DNA of 64,000 nt. Source: Proteles cristata cristata (taxonomy: Eukaryota; Chordata; Mammalia; Carnivora; Hyaenidae). This document shows, in pieces, positions 33,540-44,890 of this stretch (positions are counted from its first letter, which is position 1; each line of letters starts with the position of its first letter). The position numbers and the translations under genes are program-made. The DNA lies in assembly GCA_017311185.1 (NCBI GenBank), contig JAESUZ010005172.1, forward strand, positions 248,001 to 312,000, given 5' to 3'. The notes under the pieces were generated by a model. The model made no database searches. It saw nothing but the letters and a program-made list of their open reading frames with translations, and was not told the origin of the DNA.

Positions 33540-33701
33540 GTGATGTTGATACAGCTGTAAAATTTGCAACTCAACTTATTGATCTGGGAGCAGATGTTAG
33601 TTTACGGAGTCGCTGGACAAATATGAATGCTTTGCATTATGCTGCTTATTTTGATGTCCCTGAGCTTATAAAAGTGATTTTGAAGACATCTAAACCAAAA
33701 G
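33540..33701 (+). CDS. CLIP4: CLIP4 coding exon 4: ankyrin repeat 2 (residues 123-176), GC donor
   Basis: A 162-base symmetric exon (phase 1 to phase 1). The acceptor is TTCCTTTAG before 33540. The peptide DVDTAVKFATQLIDLGADV is followed by WTNMNALHYAAYFDVPELI, an ankyrin repeat with the ALHYAA helix signature at about residues 149-180. The 3' boundary is notable: the exon ends AAAG and the intron begins GCAAGT at 33702 instead of GT. The reading frame and the following exon (Lys-Asp-Val-Asp junction) require this position, and it fits the known GC-AG donor consensus. The next acceptor is at 36018. Confidence 0.92.
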
Positions 33702-33843
33702 GCAAGTACTATAAGATCACCATTGGATGTTATTAGTGGAACATTTTATTAGTGGCATAAAAATTAAAATTCAAAAAAAAATTTACTTCTAATTCGTCTT
33801 GTTCCATATGACCTCCTATCCTATTTGTTTTTTTTTCTTGACA

Positions 33844-34346
33844 TCTTTTTTTAATTTTTTTTTATTTTTGAAGGATTATTTATTTATTTATTTATTTATT
33901 TAACAGTTTATTGTCAAATTAGTTTCCACATAACATTCAGTGCTCATCCCCACAAGTGTCCTCCTCCATGCCCATCCCCCCTCCCCCCACATCCATCAGT
34001 CCTCAGTTTTTGTCAGCATTCAAGAGTCTCTCATGGTTTGCCTCTCTCCCTTTCCCCCACCATTTCCCCCCTTCTTCTCCCCCTTGTTCCTCTTTCAAGT
34101 TCCTCCTAATCCTCCTATACGTGCAAATATATGATATTTGTCCTTCTCTGCCTGACTTATTTCGCTCAGCATAACACCCTCAAGGTCCATCCATGTTGCT
34201 ACACATGGCCAGATTTCATTGTTTCTCATTGCCATGTAGTATTCCATGGTATAGATAAACCACATCTTCTTGATCCATTCATCTGTGGATGAACACTTAG
34301 GCTCTTCCCATGTTTTAGCTATTGTGGAGAGTGCTGCTGTGAACAT
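33844..34346 (-). mobile_element. 5'-truncated LINE-1, antisense, with target duplication
   Basis: Same subfamily as the copy at 26047. The minus strand keeps an ORF2 end (TDEWIKKMWFIYTMEYYMA). The tail side has (TTTA)n at 33876-33902. The flanks TATCCTATTTGTTTT (about 33827) and TATCCCATTTGTTTT (about 34348) are a near-perfect duplication. Confidence 0.93.
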
Positions 34347-34364
34347 TGTATCCCATTTGTTTTA

Positions 34365-35399
34365 AGGAATAGTTTAGTATTTCTTTATTGCGGGTTAATT
34401 ACTGTCATTTAACAAAAGGCTGGGTACAAAGAAATACAAATGAAAAATACAAAATAGTGTTCTCTGGTTTTTTATATGTACAAATTCCCCAGTATAACAT
34501 GGATTTTATGAAGTATAATTGAATCTGTGTGCTATATAATTCGTTTGTCTCAAGTAGCCAGAAATAGAGCAATAAAGCTTTCAGAGCTAAGCATTAAAAT
34601 CATAGAGTATTTTAGATGGCATTCAGTTCTGAAATTCTGTGATTCCATTAAAGAACACAATTTCAAGGTTCCCCCCCATTCCTGTCTTTATGGTGATACC
34701 CTAAAATTGAACACCAGAATGTCTAAATTACAGTTCTCGTATTTTGACTTTTTCTCTGGTCCTCTAAAGTGGGTCAGTTTTCTACTGAGAAACAAAAAAC
34801 TGAGAGCAAGTGCAGTAGTAATACTTTAAGTTGAAGGTGGGTGGGATGCAGTGTCCAGTTCCATTTGTAGAAGACTTATTTTACAGATTCAGTAGCTAAA
34901 TTTCCCAGAATATTTGTTTCTAATCTGCTTTGTATAATTGTTCATTTTATCTTAAATTTTACCTTTTCATTTTTGATTGATGTTAGGCAGAAAGGCTCTT
35001 TTGACAGTACAGCATCTTGCATAATAAACAGGAAGGTTTGTCCTGAGCATGTCTTGGCCATTTGCAGTTGTTGGTAGGGCATGTGGTCTGGTATGGTTTA
35101 GATTAAGGTAGGATTAGTGGAACCAAGTATTTAAAGTCTTTGTTATAGAAAACATTCAAAATGAGATTCCCAAATCTGGAAGATTTCTTGTGTCTAACTA
35201 TAGCATCATGATGATTTATTGAAAGGTTATTAAAATGTCTTTACAATTGCAAGATTCTTTTTTCCTACTATGAAGTCCAAATTCATTTGTTTGATAAAGT
35301 ATTATGAATTAATATGATTTGCAAGCATGTGTATGTTTAATTAGTCTTTAACTTACTCCTGATTTGAAAATTCTGCATTGTTTTACCTATTACTTTTTA
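34365..35399. other. Intron 5, unique-looking stretch
   Basis: AT-rich, no recognised repeat. A 100-codon open frame at 34527-34829 has no homology or splice support. Confidence 0.4.
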
Positions 35400-35605
35400 T
35401 GTAAAGGACCAGATAGGAAATACTATAGACTTTGTGGATCTCTGAACTACTTGATTCTGCAGTTATGGCAGGCATCTAGCCATAGAGAATATGTAAAAAT
35501 GTATGCGGCCGTGTTCCAATAAAACTTTATTTATAAAAACAGATGCTGAGTGTGCTTGGTTCCTGGGCCATAGTTTGCTGGTTCCTGACCTTAACCCTTC
35601 TAACT
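35400..35605 (+). repeat. hAT-type MITE relic
   Basis: 'aaaggaccagataggaaata', 'ctagccatagagaatatgta' and 'ccaataaaactttatttata' form the well-known hAT-Charlie type non-autonomous element. Related copies occur at 47440 and 58508. Confidence 0.75.
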
Positions 35606-36018
35606 CATTGTAGTTGTCATGGCACATATGCAGGAGGTTAAGGAGAGATTGTGTTAAGGTAGTTACTTTTACCAATGTGAATTATTACCATTAATTTCTT
35701 TTAAATCTAGTTTAGTTTGTGATAGTTGGAAAATCTATGATACTATGAGTCCTTGTTGTAATGATATTTTATTGTACTAAGAAAATAATTGGTTAACCAG
35801 ATTGTAATATGGAGATTATATATGTGAATAGTGATTACGTATGTGATTACCTATGTGACAAATATGTGAAAGGGTGCTTCTAGTGGGTTGGTTTAAGTTT
35901 CATAAATGGCTTAGTTATGTTCTCCCCCCAACCAAAACAAACAAACAGCCCATCTCCTTTTATATTATAATGGCTAATTCTAAATTTTTAGTTAATATAC
36001 TTGTGGTGTTAATTGCAG

Positions 36019-36137
36019 ATGTAGATGCCACTTGCAGTGACTTTAATTTTGGAACAGCTCTACATATTGCTGCGTATAACTTGTGTGCAAGTACTGTGAG
36101 ATGCTTATTGGAGCATGGAGCAAATCCTGCATTTAGG
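36019..36137 (+). CDS. CLIP4: CLIP4 coding exon 5: ankyrin repeat 3 (residues 177-216)
   Basis: The acceptor TTAATTGCAG ends at 36018 and the donor AGG|GTAAGA follows 36137. The exon is 119 bases, phase 1 in and phase 0 out. The peptide has FGTALHIAAYNLCASTVR then CLLEHGANPAF, a textbook ankyrin repeat: G-T-ALHIAA helix, then LLE-GANP turn, at about residues 186-215. It is the last clear ankyrin unit. Compared with the human protein as recalled there are a few conservative changes (CASTVRCLLEH against CAGAVKCLLEQ), typical of an orthologue under constraint. Reading past the donor gives only about a dozen further codons before a stop. Confidence 0.93.
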
Positions 36138-37500
36138 GTAAGAAACCATACTAAAAGTGAAAAATATGCAAAGAATTAAACTGTCTAATATTATCTCCCA
36201 GTAAAGAGTTGTGTCTGGATGTTGTTAAGAATCTGTGCGAGGAAAGAATTTATATTTTTGTGCTGCATATAAAGAGTAATGGTGATCAACTTTATCTCAA
36301 ATAATTATAAGGCATAGCAGTGAATTTCAGTCCCTGCTATTGATAAGCTCTACAGAATTTCCTTTTATTCAGCGAAGTAAAATATTCCTTAAAGTGTTAC
36401 CATCTTTAAGTATCTTTCATTTAGTTTTTTGATATATTTATAAAAAGTTAGCTATCAAAAATGCCTATGTTAAAGTTATATTTCTATGTTAAATCATATT
36501 TCAAATTCTTTTGGAAAAACATTCCAGAAAATTTTTTAAAATGCACATTTAGGAGTGGAGTAATGTTTAAAAATTAAGTTAAAGGGAAATTATTTTTTTC
36601 ATGGTAATTGTGTTTACAAAGTTAACACACAGGATTGAATTTCATAATCTTCAAATCTTTGGTATTTTATTGTCTTCACAGGGTGGCTCCCAGTGTTCTT
36701 TTTCTTAATATTAACAGCAGTGACTTGCTCTGGTGGGGATTCTTAAACGGGGTCTGCGCTTCCATTGAAGAGACAGGAGTGGGCAGTGTTTGAAAAAGCC
36801 TCTTCCCTCCCCCGTTTTCCCCTCCTCCCCTCTTTCCCCGTCCCTTCCCCTAGGCCCCTCCTCGCTTTCTTGTTTCCCTTCTCCCTACTTCTTTCTGCCA
36901 CGGTTTCTGTTTAATCCCATAATTAGTTAATTAATCCTTTCCCCCTCTTTTCTTACCCCCTACTCTCTCTCCCTCCTTCCCTGTTGTTTACTGGGCACTG
37001 GGAGACTACAACCGGAAATAAAAGTGTTTGTCTCCAAAGACAGGGTAGTGCAGAGGGGAGGAGGGACAAGTACATTTACTGTAGTGTGCTGCCTTCAGTG
37101 GGTTATGATGTGGGAGTGGCACAGGGTGCCATGGGGTCACATACCAGGGGTATCTCTCTAAGCCTTGGGAAGGCTTTCTGGCAAAGGTGACATTGAGGAC
37201 TTACACAGAGTTAAGCAGTAACTGGTTAGAGGAGGGAGGTGCGAAGAGTGGTTTAGGCAGAGAGGAGAGTCACGTGCAAAGAGGCTCGGCGATGATGGTG
37301 GTGTGGGTGGAATGTGAAGGTGATATGTGTGTGCTTTTCCCAGTATGACTGTTGACAAGACCTCATTAGCGGAGAGAATGGTGTGAATTTAGTAAGAGGC
37401 AGTCAGGTGTGTCATTGAGGTAGATTACCAGTTCAAGCCAGGAACAATATCACTGTATTTTGAAAGTTAATACTTAAAAAAAAAAAAAATGCAGCCAACA
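36138..37500. other. Intron 6, first part, with long pyrimidine tract
   Basis: The stretch 36795-36985 is strongly C/T-rich with many C runs. After it, 37000-37330 resembles an old mammal-wide repeat ('gcagagaggagagtcacgtg'). No exon recognised. Confidence 0.4.
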
Positions 37501-37548
37501 TGTAGGTCAGCAATAGTCCCTGGCTCATACTGTGATAACCACAATTTT

Positions 37549-37769
37549 ATTATTTTTTTTATTTTTATTTATTTCTAGGAGAGAGAGAAAGAGACAGCGT
37601 GAGCAGGGGAGGGTCAGAGAGAGAGGGAGACACAGACTCCGAAATAGGCTCCAGGCTCTGAGCTGGCAGTCAGCACAGAGCCCGACACGGGGCTCGAACC
37701 CACGAACCGCGAGATCATGACCTAAGCGAAAGTCAGACGCTTATCCGACTAAGCCACCCAGGCGCCCCT
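37549..37769 (-). mobile_element. Young carnivore SINE, antisense, with target duplication
   Basis: Young-group body; flanks GATAACCACAATTTTA (about 37533-37548) and GATAACCGCAATTTTA (about 37770-37785). Confidence 0.95.
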
Positions 37770-37789
37770 GATAACCGCAATTTTAGAAG

Positions 37790-39095
37790 GAAATAGAATT
37801 CTATAATTAATCATGAATGAGATTTCTTATGTTAGCATGACATCATCTTTGTTATTTTATTATTATTTAGTATTTTTTAACAAGTTTCAGTTGCTGAATT
37901 TTCTAGGAATTAACATGTGTGACTTACTTTAGAAAGGTAACGACTTAAAAATCTAAAGTAAAATAGTCACTGTAAATATACCTTACAGCTTATCAGTGCA
38001 GGGTTTAAAAAATCCCCCCCCCCTTTTTTTTTCAAGAGTACATATTTGTGCTATACACACCTTTATTATATTTTGTATATTTTCATTGAAATCTGGGATT
38101 GAAATAGGCCCACCACCATGTCAGCAATTTGATAACAAGTCTTCCTACCATATATTTACTTAGGACCAAACTGACTTGAATTTGAAAACAAAAAATGTGA
38201 GGCACTTGCAAAATAAGTGTGTTCTAAGAGCCTCATACTTTCATCCATACAGAACATTTGAAGATAATCAATAGAGAAGACAAGGAAAAGAAGTTTCTCA
38301 GCAAAAGAATCTTGATTCATCTTATTAAAAGAAGATTACAGTCTGGAAACAGTTTTACGGAGTACAAGTTTTTTGGTTAGGGAGCACAGAAGAGAGATGT
38401 TTGAGGGAAAGATAACTTTGAGTAGGAGAAATTCTCAGCTGAGTCCAGGAGGTCCTAGACGTGGATCCAAATGTCACCTCTGCCAGGAATCACATAATTA
38501 ATTTTTGACTGAGTCATTAATCTTTTCTTGCTGAATCTTCCTAATTGGCAAACTGGAGATATTAGTAATGTTTTTCTTGTTTAGTTGGTTATTATCTCTC
38601 CTACTACAACATAAACTCCCCATGGGCATGGATATTTTTATCTATTTCATTCATAAGCTTTTTCTTGATGTGAGAATCAAATGAGACAATTTATATGATA
38701 GGATTTGGTTATATAAGCACCATGCAAATGTTAGTGGGCTCGTAACTGACCATTTTATCTTGTTGCAGGATAAATCCAAGGATGCAGTCTCTCCTTTATA
38801 GTGAGACCAGAGCTGTTTTCTTGATTATAGGCCAAATTTAGAAGTATTGAAGCTGTAGTTTCTATTCCTGAAATCTGAGTCACTCCATGAGTGGGCAGGA
38901 TGGGTCAGGTCACAGAGCCGAGGCGGCGGCTGTGGGATAGTGGACAGAATCTCGGGTCTGGGGTTGGGAAGCCAGTCGGTGCTGTGACTTCTGTCTTTAA
39001 ACCTGCCTTCTCTAAACCTGCACAGCCAGGCATGCTGTCCACTCATGACCTCAGCGTTTGCTCTTCCCCGAGCTTGGGCCGCCTTTCCCAATCAG
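37790..39095. other. Intron 6, central part
   Basis: Mainly AT-rich unique-looking sequence. Overlapping open frames on both strands at 38825-39255 are chance or repeat-derived. Confidence 0.35.
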
Positions 39096-39099
39096 CTAC

Positions 39100-39430
39100 C
39101 CTGCATGGTACTCCCACATGGCCCTGGGCCTCTGCGTCAGTGCATCTTAGCGGTGCATCCTTCCCTGACCACCGTGCATGTGTAGACTCCACTCTCTGGG
39201 TGCTCTCCACCTCACTTCCCTGAATTGTTTTTCTCTCTCTGCCACTTTTTACCATTTAAGATACCATATCCTTGACTTGTTTGATTGTTTGTAGCCTGTC
39301 TCTTCCACCAGAAGGTGTGCTTTTTGAGGGCAGGGCTTTTTTTGCCTCACTGTGACATCAGTAGCATTTAGAATGGTCTGGCATGTAGTAGATGTTCAGT
39401 AAATTGTCTGGGTAAATACATGAGGAATGA
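39100..39430 (+). repeat. L2-type relic
   Basis: 'gagggcagggctttttttgc', 'gtctggcatgtagtagatgt' and 'tcagtaaattgtctgggtaa' match the L2 3' end style. Confidence 0.6.
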
Positions 39431-39532
39431 GTTTAACTTAAATTTTTAAAAACTTTTTTTTTAAATAATTGTGTATGACTGCATGGAGCTTTGGAGTAGA
39501 TACGAATTGAAATTGTTCTCTTCTGTTTGTAG

Positions 39533-39769
39533 AACGACAAAGGACAGATCCCTGCTGATGTTGTTCCAGACCCGGTTGAGATGCCGTTAGAAATGGCCGA
39601 TGCCGCAGCAACTGCTAAAGAAATCAAGCAGATGCTGTTAGACGTGGTGCCCCTGTCATGTGACATTTCGAAGCCCGTGCTTCCAAACTATGATCGTGTT
39701 ACTAGCAAGGCGACACTTGCGTCGCTCGGTCTGAAGTTGGGGGATCGTGTTGTTATTGCAGGACAGAAG
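39533..39769 (+). CDS. CLIP4: CLIP4 coding exon 6: ankyrin-to-CAP-Gly spacer and CAP-Gly 1 start (residues 217-295)
   Basis: A 237-base exon, phase 0 to phase 0, the longest in the window. The acceptor is TCTGTTTGTAG before 39533. The peptide begins NDKGQIPADVVPDP, continues through an Ala-rich helix (MADAAATAKEIKQML) and ends with the first strands of CAP-Gly 1, LGLKLGDRVVIAGQK. The donor used by the reading frame is AAG|GTATAG after 39769, a weak intron-side match. A perfect GTAAGT lies five bases downstream at 39775, and its use would insert GTATA and create an immediate in-frame stop. Retaining the intron also gives a stop after one Val codon. Confidence 0.92.
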
Positions 39770-40959
39770 GTATAGTAAGTAACTGCGGTCGCCAAAGCTG
39801 TGTCTGAGGTCAGAGTGTGTGTGGCCTGGGTGCCAGGGGTGTATACAGTGTGGCCAGAGTTTGGAGCTTTTTAAAGAAAGTGCAGTGTGTAAGTGGAAGC
39901 ATACTAATGGAAACTGTGAAGCCTAGGTGCACGTTTACTATGAAGTGTGATTCAAGAATATAAATGACTTGGACTTAGTCATGAAGACATCTTTGCTGGG
40001 GTGGGAAGAGGGGAGTATGGGAGAGCTGTTGCGTGAATTTAGAGGGGTGAGCTGAGACACCGCTGGGCCTGGAGCTGTCTCCTTGCGGCTGCCTGTGGTC
40101 CCCACCGGGTTTTCCCACCAGGACTGCGAGGCAGAAATGGAGTCAAGGAGACCCTTGCCATTCATGGGTGTTTGGCCTTGAGATCCCATATTAAGAAATC
40201 TTAGATATTATTTTAACCTGATAGTAAACGTGTATGTGGAAAGAGGACCTGCCCCCACCCTGGCCTATTGAAGATTCTTTAGGCGCCTCTTGTTCTCCAA
40301 AGCGCCCGTTTCCTTTTGGCACTTACTTTTTGCTATTCGCTCTTTTCTAATACCTCATGAGGAAGGGCTGTTTCTTTTTTTTTTTTCCTTTTTATTTTTT
40401 TCTTTAGCTTTGGGGTTAATGGGGAGCTTGGTGTGAAGAGTAGAACAGGGCATTCCTGCTTGCCTGTTGAATTTCCTAACACAGTTATGTCTAGATATTT
40501 GGGTGGGTTCTTCAGAACATCTGACCATGCAGGTTTCTCAGAAAACGCCAAAATTGGGAAGTTGGATTTACTGAGAAAATTGCATCAAAAAGGAAGGTAA
40601 GCTACAAACAAATGATTATGTGGAGAATGACACTTACCAACTTGCAAAAGAATATATCAATGGGATATTGGTTAGCTTTTATTATTATTTCTTTTAACTC
40701 GGGATTAACATTCAGCCTCGTTAGTCTTCCTGTCTTATGCCTGAGAGTGGGTGTTTAGAAGAGTTATTCTGTTGTATTATTTTACCTTTTATTTTGGATA
40801 ATTTAAAGCCATACAAAAGTAGAAGCATATGAGTGTGTGCGTACCAGTCAGCTGGCTTAACTTGATCACGTCATGGCCGTCCTACTTCCTTTATTCCTTC
40901 TCTCAGCTTGCTGCTTTGCTGCTTGTCTTTTCACCCTCTTAGAGATGTCTTTCAAGGAG

Positions 40960-41143
40960 CAAAATTCATTTATTTTGAGAGAGAGTGAGCGAGTGAGTGG
41001 GGCTGGAGCACAGAGAATCCCAAGCAGGCTGCGGGCTGACAGGCTCTGACGTGGGGCTCCAACCCATGAACTGAACCATGAGATCATGACCTGAGCCGGA
41101 ACCAAGAGTTGGATGCTCAGCCAAATAAGCCACCCAGGTGCCC
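40960..41143 (-). mobile_element. Carnivore SINE, antisense, diverged
   Basis: 'tttattttgagagagagtga' tail side and head 'aagccacccaggtgcccc' ending at 41143. Confidence 0.88.
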
Positions 41144-42851
41144 CTCAAAGAGCAGAAGTTTTAAATTTTGATGAAGTCCATTTTATCAACTTTTCCTTAT
41201 ATGGATTGTGTGTTTAGTATAGCTAAGAAATTTTCCACTATCTCATAGTTCAGTGGGGGATAGAGTGCATATGCTTTCTCCCAGGAGTTTATAGTACATT
41301 TAGTTTTATATTTAATTTTGAGTTAATTTTTGTACAGAGTGCTAGGTATAGTTTCTGTCTTTTTGCCTCTGATTATCTGTTCCAACACCATATTTTGACA
41401 AGACTTTTCTTTTGTCTTGAAATGCACCTGCTCCTTTGTCAATTGATCTTATGTGTATGGGTGTATTTCTAGATTTTATTCTGCTCCATCAATGCAATGA
41501 TTATCCTTTCTTCAGTACTATGTTGTCTCAAGTGCTGTAGCTTTATAGTAAGTCTTGGAATCAGATATTGTTAGGCCTTCAGTTTTGTTGTTTGTTTTAT
41601 TTTAGTTTGTCTTTCCACGTACATTGTAGAATTAGCTTATGGATTTAAAATCATACAGAAAGTCCTGCTGGGATTTTGAATAGAATTGTGTTGACATAAA
41701 TCAGGTGAGGAGAATGAATGTCTTAAAGACACCAAGACTTTCAAACACAGGCACGATGTATCTCTATTTAATAGGTCTTTGATTTATTTCATCACTTTTG
41801 TAGTTTTAAGCATTTAGATATTGCACATAACTTGTCAGATTTGTACCTAAGTTTTTCATGATCTTTGGTGCTGTTGTAAATGGTGATGTTTTGGGAATTT
41901 CATATAGAAATACAGTTGATTTTTGTATATGGACCATATTTTCTGTAACCTTGCTCAATTTATGCATTCTGTTGGCCTTGTTTGTGGCTTCTTTGGGATA
42001 TCCTATGGAAACAATCATGTTGCCTGTGAATAGAGACAGTTTTCTTTTTTTCCAGTCTGTGTGCCTTTCATTTGTTTTTCTTGCCTAGCTCCATTGCCTA
42101 GGACCTCCAGTATAATGATGAGTGGAAGTAGTCAGAACTGATGAATTGTCCTGCTCCCCATATGGGGGAAGAAGCGCTCAGCTTTCCATCACGAAGTATC
42201 ACAATTGCTAGCTGTACATTTTGTGGGCATCTTTTACTAAATTGTGGAAGTTCCCATTGAATCCTGGTTTGCTGAGATTTTTTTTTTTAAATGATTATTA
42301 TCATGAAAGGATGTTGAAATTTGCTAAAGGCTTTTTCTGCATTTGTTGAGAGAGTATGTGGGTGTGATGAATTATATTGATTAACTCTCAAATGTTGAAC
42401 TAACCTTGCTTTCTCATGATAAACCTTACTTGGTCATGACATTGGATTTGATTTGCTATATATTGCTGGATTCTGTATATTGCTGGATTTGATTTGCTCT
42501 TATTTTGTTGAGGATCTTTGTGTCTGGTTTTGGTATCAAGGGTGATTCTGGGAATGAGTTGAGAGTTTGTCCTTCCACTTTTATATTCTATCTAGGTTTG
42601 TGTAGAATCAATTGTTTTTTTTCTTAAACTCTTTGGTAGAATTCACCAGTGAAGTCCATCAGGTTCTGCAGGGTTTTTTTTTGTTTTGTTTTGTTTCATT
42701 TTGCTTTTTTTGGAATGTTTTTAACTACAAATTCAATCCAGATGTGAGCTTTTGACAGTTTGCATCTTTTAAGGATTTGGAACATTTTATCTTATTATTA
42801 AATTTACAGGCATAGGGTCGTTCATAGTATTTTCTTGCTATTTTTAAAAAA

Positions 42852-43068
42852 TATTTTTAAAAATTTAATGTTTATTTATTTTGAGAGAGAGGAAGAGAGG
42901 GAGAGAGCAGGGGAGAGGCAGAGAGAGAGGGAGACACAGAATCTCAAGTAGGCTCCAGGCTCTGAGCTGTCAGCACAGAGCCGGATGTGGGGCTAGAACT
43001 CACGAGCTGTGAGATCATGGCCTGAGAGGAAGTTGGATGCTCAACCAACTGGCTCATCCAGGTGCCCC
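42852..43068 (-). mobile_element. Carnivore SINE, antisense
   Basis: 'aatgtttatttattttgaga' tail side; head 'ctcatccaggtgcccc' ending at 43068. Confidence 0.92.
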
Positions 43069-43076
43069 ACTATTCT

Positions 43077-43291
43077 TTTTTTTTTTTTTAATGTTTATTT
43101 ATTTTTGAGAAAGAGTGAGAGAACATGTGCATACTAGTGGGGAAGGGGTAGAGAGGGAGGAGAACAGAGGATCCAAAGCAGGCTCTGTGCTGACAGCAGA
43201 GTCTGATATGGTACTCAAACCTATGAACTCTGGGAGATCATGACCTGAGCCAAAGTCAGCCGCTTAACTGACTGAGCAACCCAGGCTCCCC
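43077..43291 (-). mobile_element. Carnivore SINE, antisense, next to the previous copy
   Basis: It starts with a T run at 43078-43090; head 'gagcaacccaggctcccc'. Two separate insertions of different age. Confidence 0.9.
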
Positions 43292-43986
43292 CTTTCTTAC
43301 TGTTTTTTAAATGACTGAGGGAATGTAATAATGTCCTGCTTTCATTCATGATGTTTGCAGTATGTGTCCTCTCTTATTTTTTTCTTGGTCTCTAGCTAGA
43401 ATTTTATTAATCTTACTTATCTTTACAAATAACCAGCTTTTGGCTTCATTGATAGTCTTTGTTAGTTTTCTGTTCCTAATTTCTTATCTTTATTGTTTCT
43501 TTCCTTGGACTTGCTTTGCATCTTCACTTTCTAGTTTTTTAAAATGGAAGTTTAGATCATTAAGTTGAGGTCTTCTCTATTACCAGTGTTTGATGCTATA
43601 CATTTACCTTTAAGCACTGCTTTTGTTGCATCCCGCAAATTTTCACGTATCATATTATCATTTTCACTCAATTCAAAGAGTTTTTAAATTTCCTTGTGAT
43701 TGTCTCTTTCACCATGGGTTGTTTGGGACTATATTGTTTCATTTCCAAATATTTGGAGATTTTCCAAAATCAGTTGTTGGGTGCATACAGATTTAGGATT
43801 CTTACATCTTTTTGGTGAATTGGCTGTTACCATTATATAATATTTCCTTTCGTCCCTGGTAATATTACTGTTCTGAAGTCTACTTTGAGAGAGCGGTTTT
43901 TAAAAACTTCCATAAAGTTTGCAAGAGTAGCACAATTAGAGTTCCTAGTAATCCTTGAAATTTATTCTGGTTTATGTTTTCTTTAG

Positions 43987-44122
43987 GTTGGAACATTAAG
44001 ATTTTGTGGAACAACTGAATTTGCAAGTGGGCAGTGGGCTGGCATTGAGTTGGATGAACCGGAAGGAAAAAACAATGGAAGTGTTGGGAAAATCCAGTAC
44101 TTTAAATGTGCCCCCAAATATG
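43987..44122 (+). CDS. CLIP4: CLIP4 coding exon 7: core of CAP-Gly domain 1 (residues 296-340)
   Basis: The acceptor TTTTCTTTAG ends at 43986 and the donor TATG|GTAAGG follows 44122; 136 bases, phase 0 to 1. The peptide opens [19 protein letters not shown] and continues [15 protein letters not shown] and YFKCAPKYG. This is a complete CAP-Gly core: hydrophobic groove residues (F, W), Gly-rich turns and the signature loop at residues 322-326. The loop reads GKNNG where most CAP-Gly domains have GKNDG; CLIP4 orthologues share this by recall. The loop normally contacts the acidic-aromatic C-terminal tails of alpha-tubulin, EB proteins or other CLIPs. A LINE-1 relic and two SINEs fill the upstream intron. 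Confidence 0.94.
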
Positions 44123-44481
44123 GTAAGGGAGATACAGTCTAACTTAATGAGAATTAGTACAAGATAATCAAATTTATTCTTTTATTGTTTTTAAATAAAA
44201 CTTTCCTCCTGGTTACCTATGTAGTAAATGAAGGGGCTGCCCTGTTCTCACTATGAGCAGTAGAGTGATTGGGAGATGGTGTCTCAGCAGGAGGGTTCCC
44301 GTCAGTCCTGGACCGGCGGGGTGCACTCTGTGACTGAGGAAGGGACTTCTTCGTCAAGGAAGCACAGAGCTCTGCAGGTGGAAAAATGTGAAAACTTCGA
44401 ATAGCAAATGAGGCCAACTTTATAACCGTACTCCTAAGATGGGTTGATTCTTCTCTTTCTGACAGCTGTTTGTTTAAATTC

Positions 44482-44537
44482 ATATTCTCTCTCTCTCTGT
44501 CTCTCTCTGTCTCTGTCTCTCTCTCACACACACACAC
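44482..44537. repeat. CT/CA-type microsatellite
   Basis: (TC)n with interspersed TCTCTG units runs into (AC)n at about 44525-44537. Confidence 0.9.
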
Positions 44538-44659
44538 CCCTTGACATACTGAATTAAATTTGTCACTTACAATTTTGTGAGTATTTTTCCTTGCCATGAA
44601 ATAGTTTTCTAGAGCATTAATTTCCCTGCTTGTTCAGTATTTCATATTCTAGCTCCACA

Positions 44660-44890
44660 AGTAGGCACTATGATTTAATGCTGAAGTCCTGACTTCGAGT
44701 CTGACTGCTGGGCAAGAATCAGCTTCCCTACCCACCAGCTCTGTGACCTTAATTCTCTTCTTGTGCCTCAGTTTATCTTCAGTAAATTGGGGTAACAATA
44801 CCTCAAGAGTTTGTGTGATAAATGTTTAAAGCGCCTTGAATAGTGCTTGCTTCTCTCTTAGCATTCAACAGATGATAGCTATTCGCTAGC
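44660..44890 (+). repeat. MIR relic
   Basis: 'gagtctgactgctgggcaag', 'ccagctctgtgaccttaatt' and 'ttgtgtgataaatgtttaaa' follow the MIR order. Confidence 0.7.

Larger units (their letters stand above)
41150..43915 (-). mobile_element. Old LINE-1 ORF2-region relic, antisense, interrupted by two SINEs
   Basis: 'gatgaagtccattttatcaa', 'gtgctgtagctttatagtaa', 'gaattgtcctgctcccc', 'aaccagcttttggcttcatt' and 'tttttaaatttccttgtgat' are reversed L1 ORF2 text in order. It occupies much of intron 7 up to about 70 bases before exon 7. No intact frame. Confidence 0.75.

Noticed and set aside
42460..42500. Repeated 'tatattgctggatt'-type string
   Set aside because: A small duplication inside a decayed LINE; too short and low in complexity to be meaningful.
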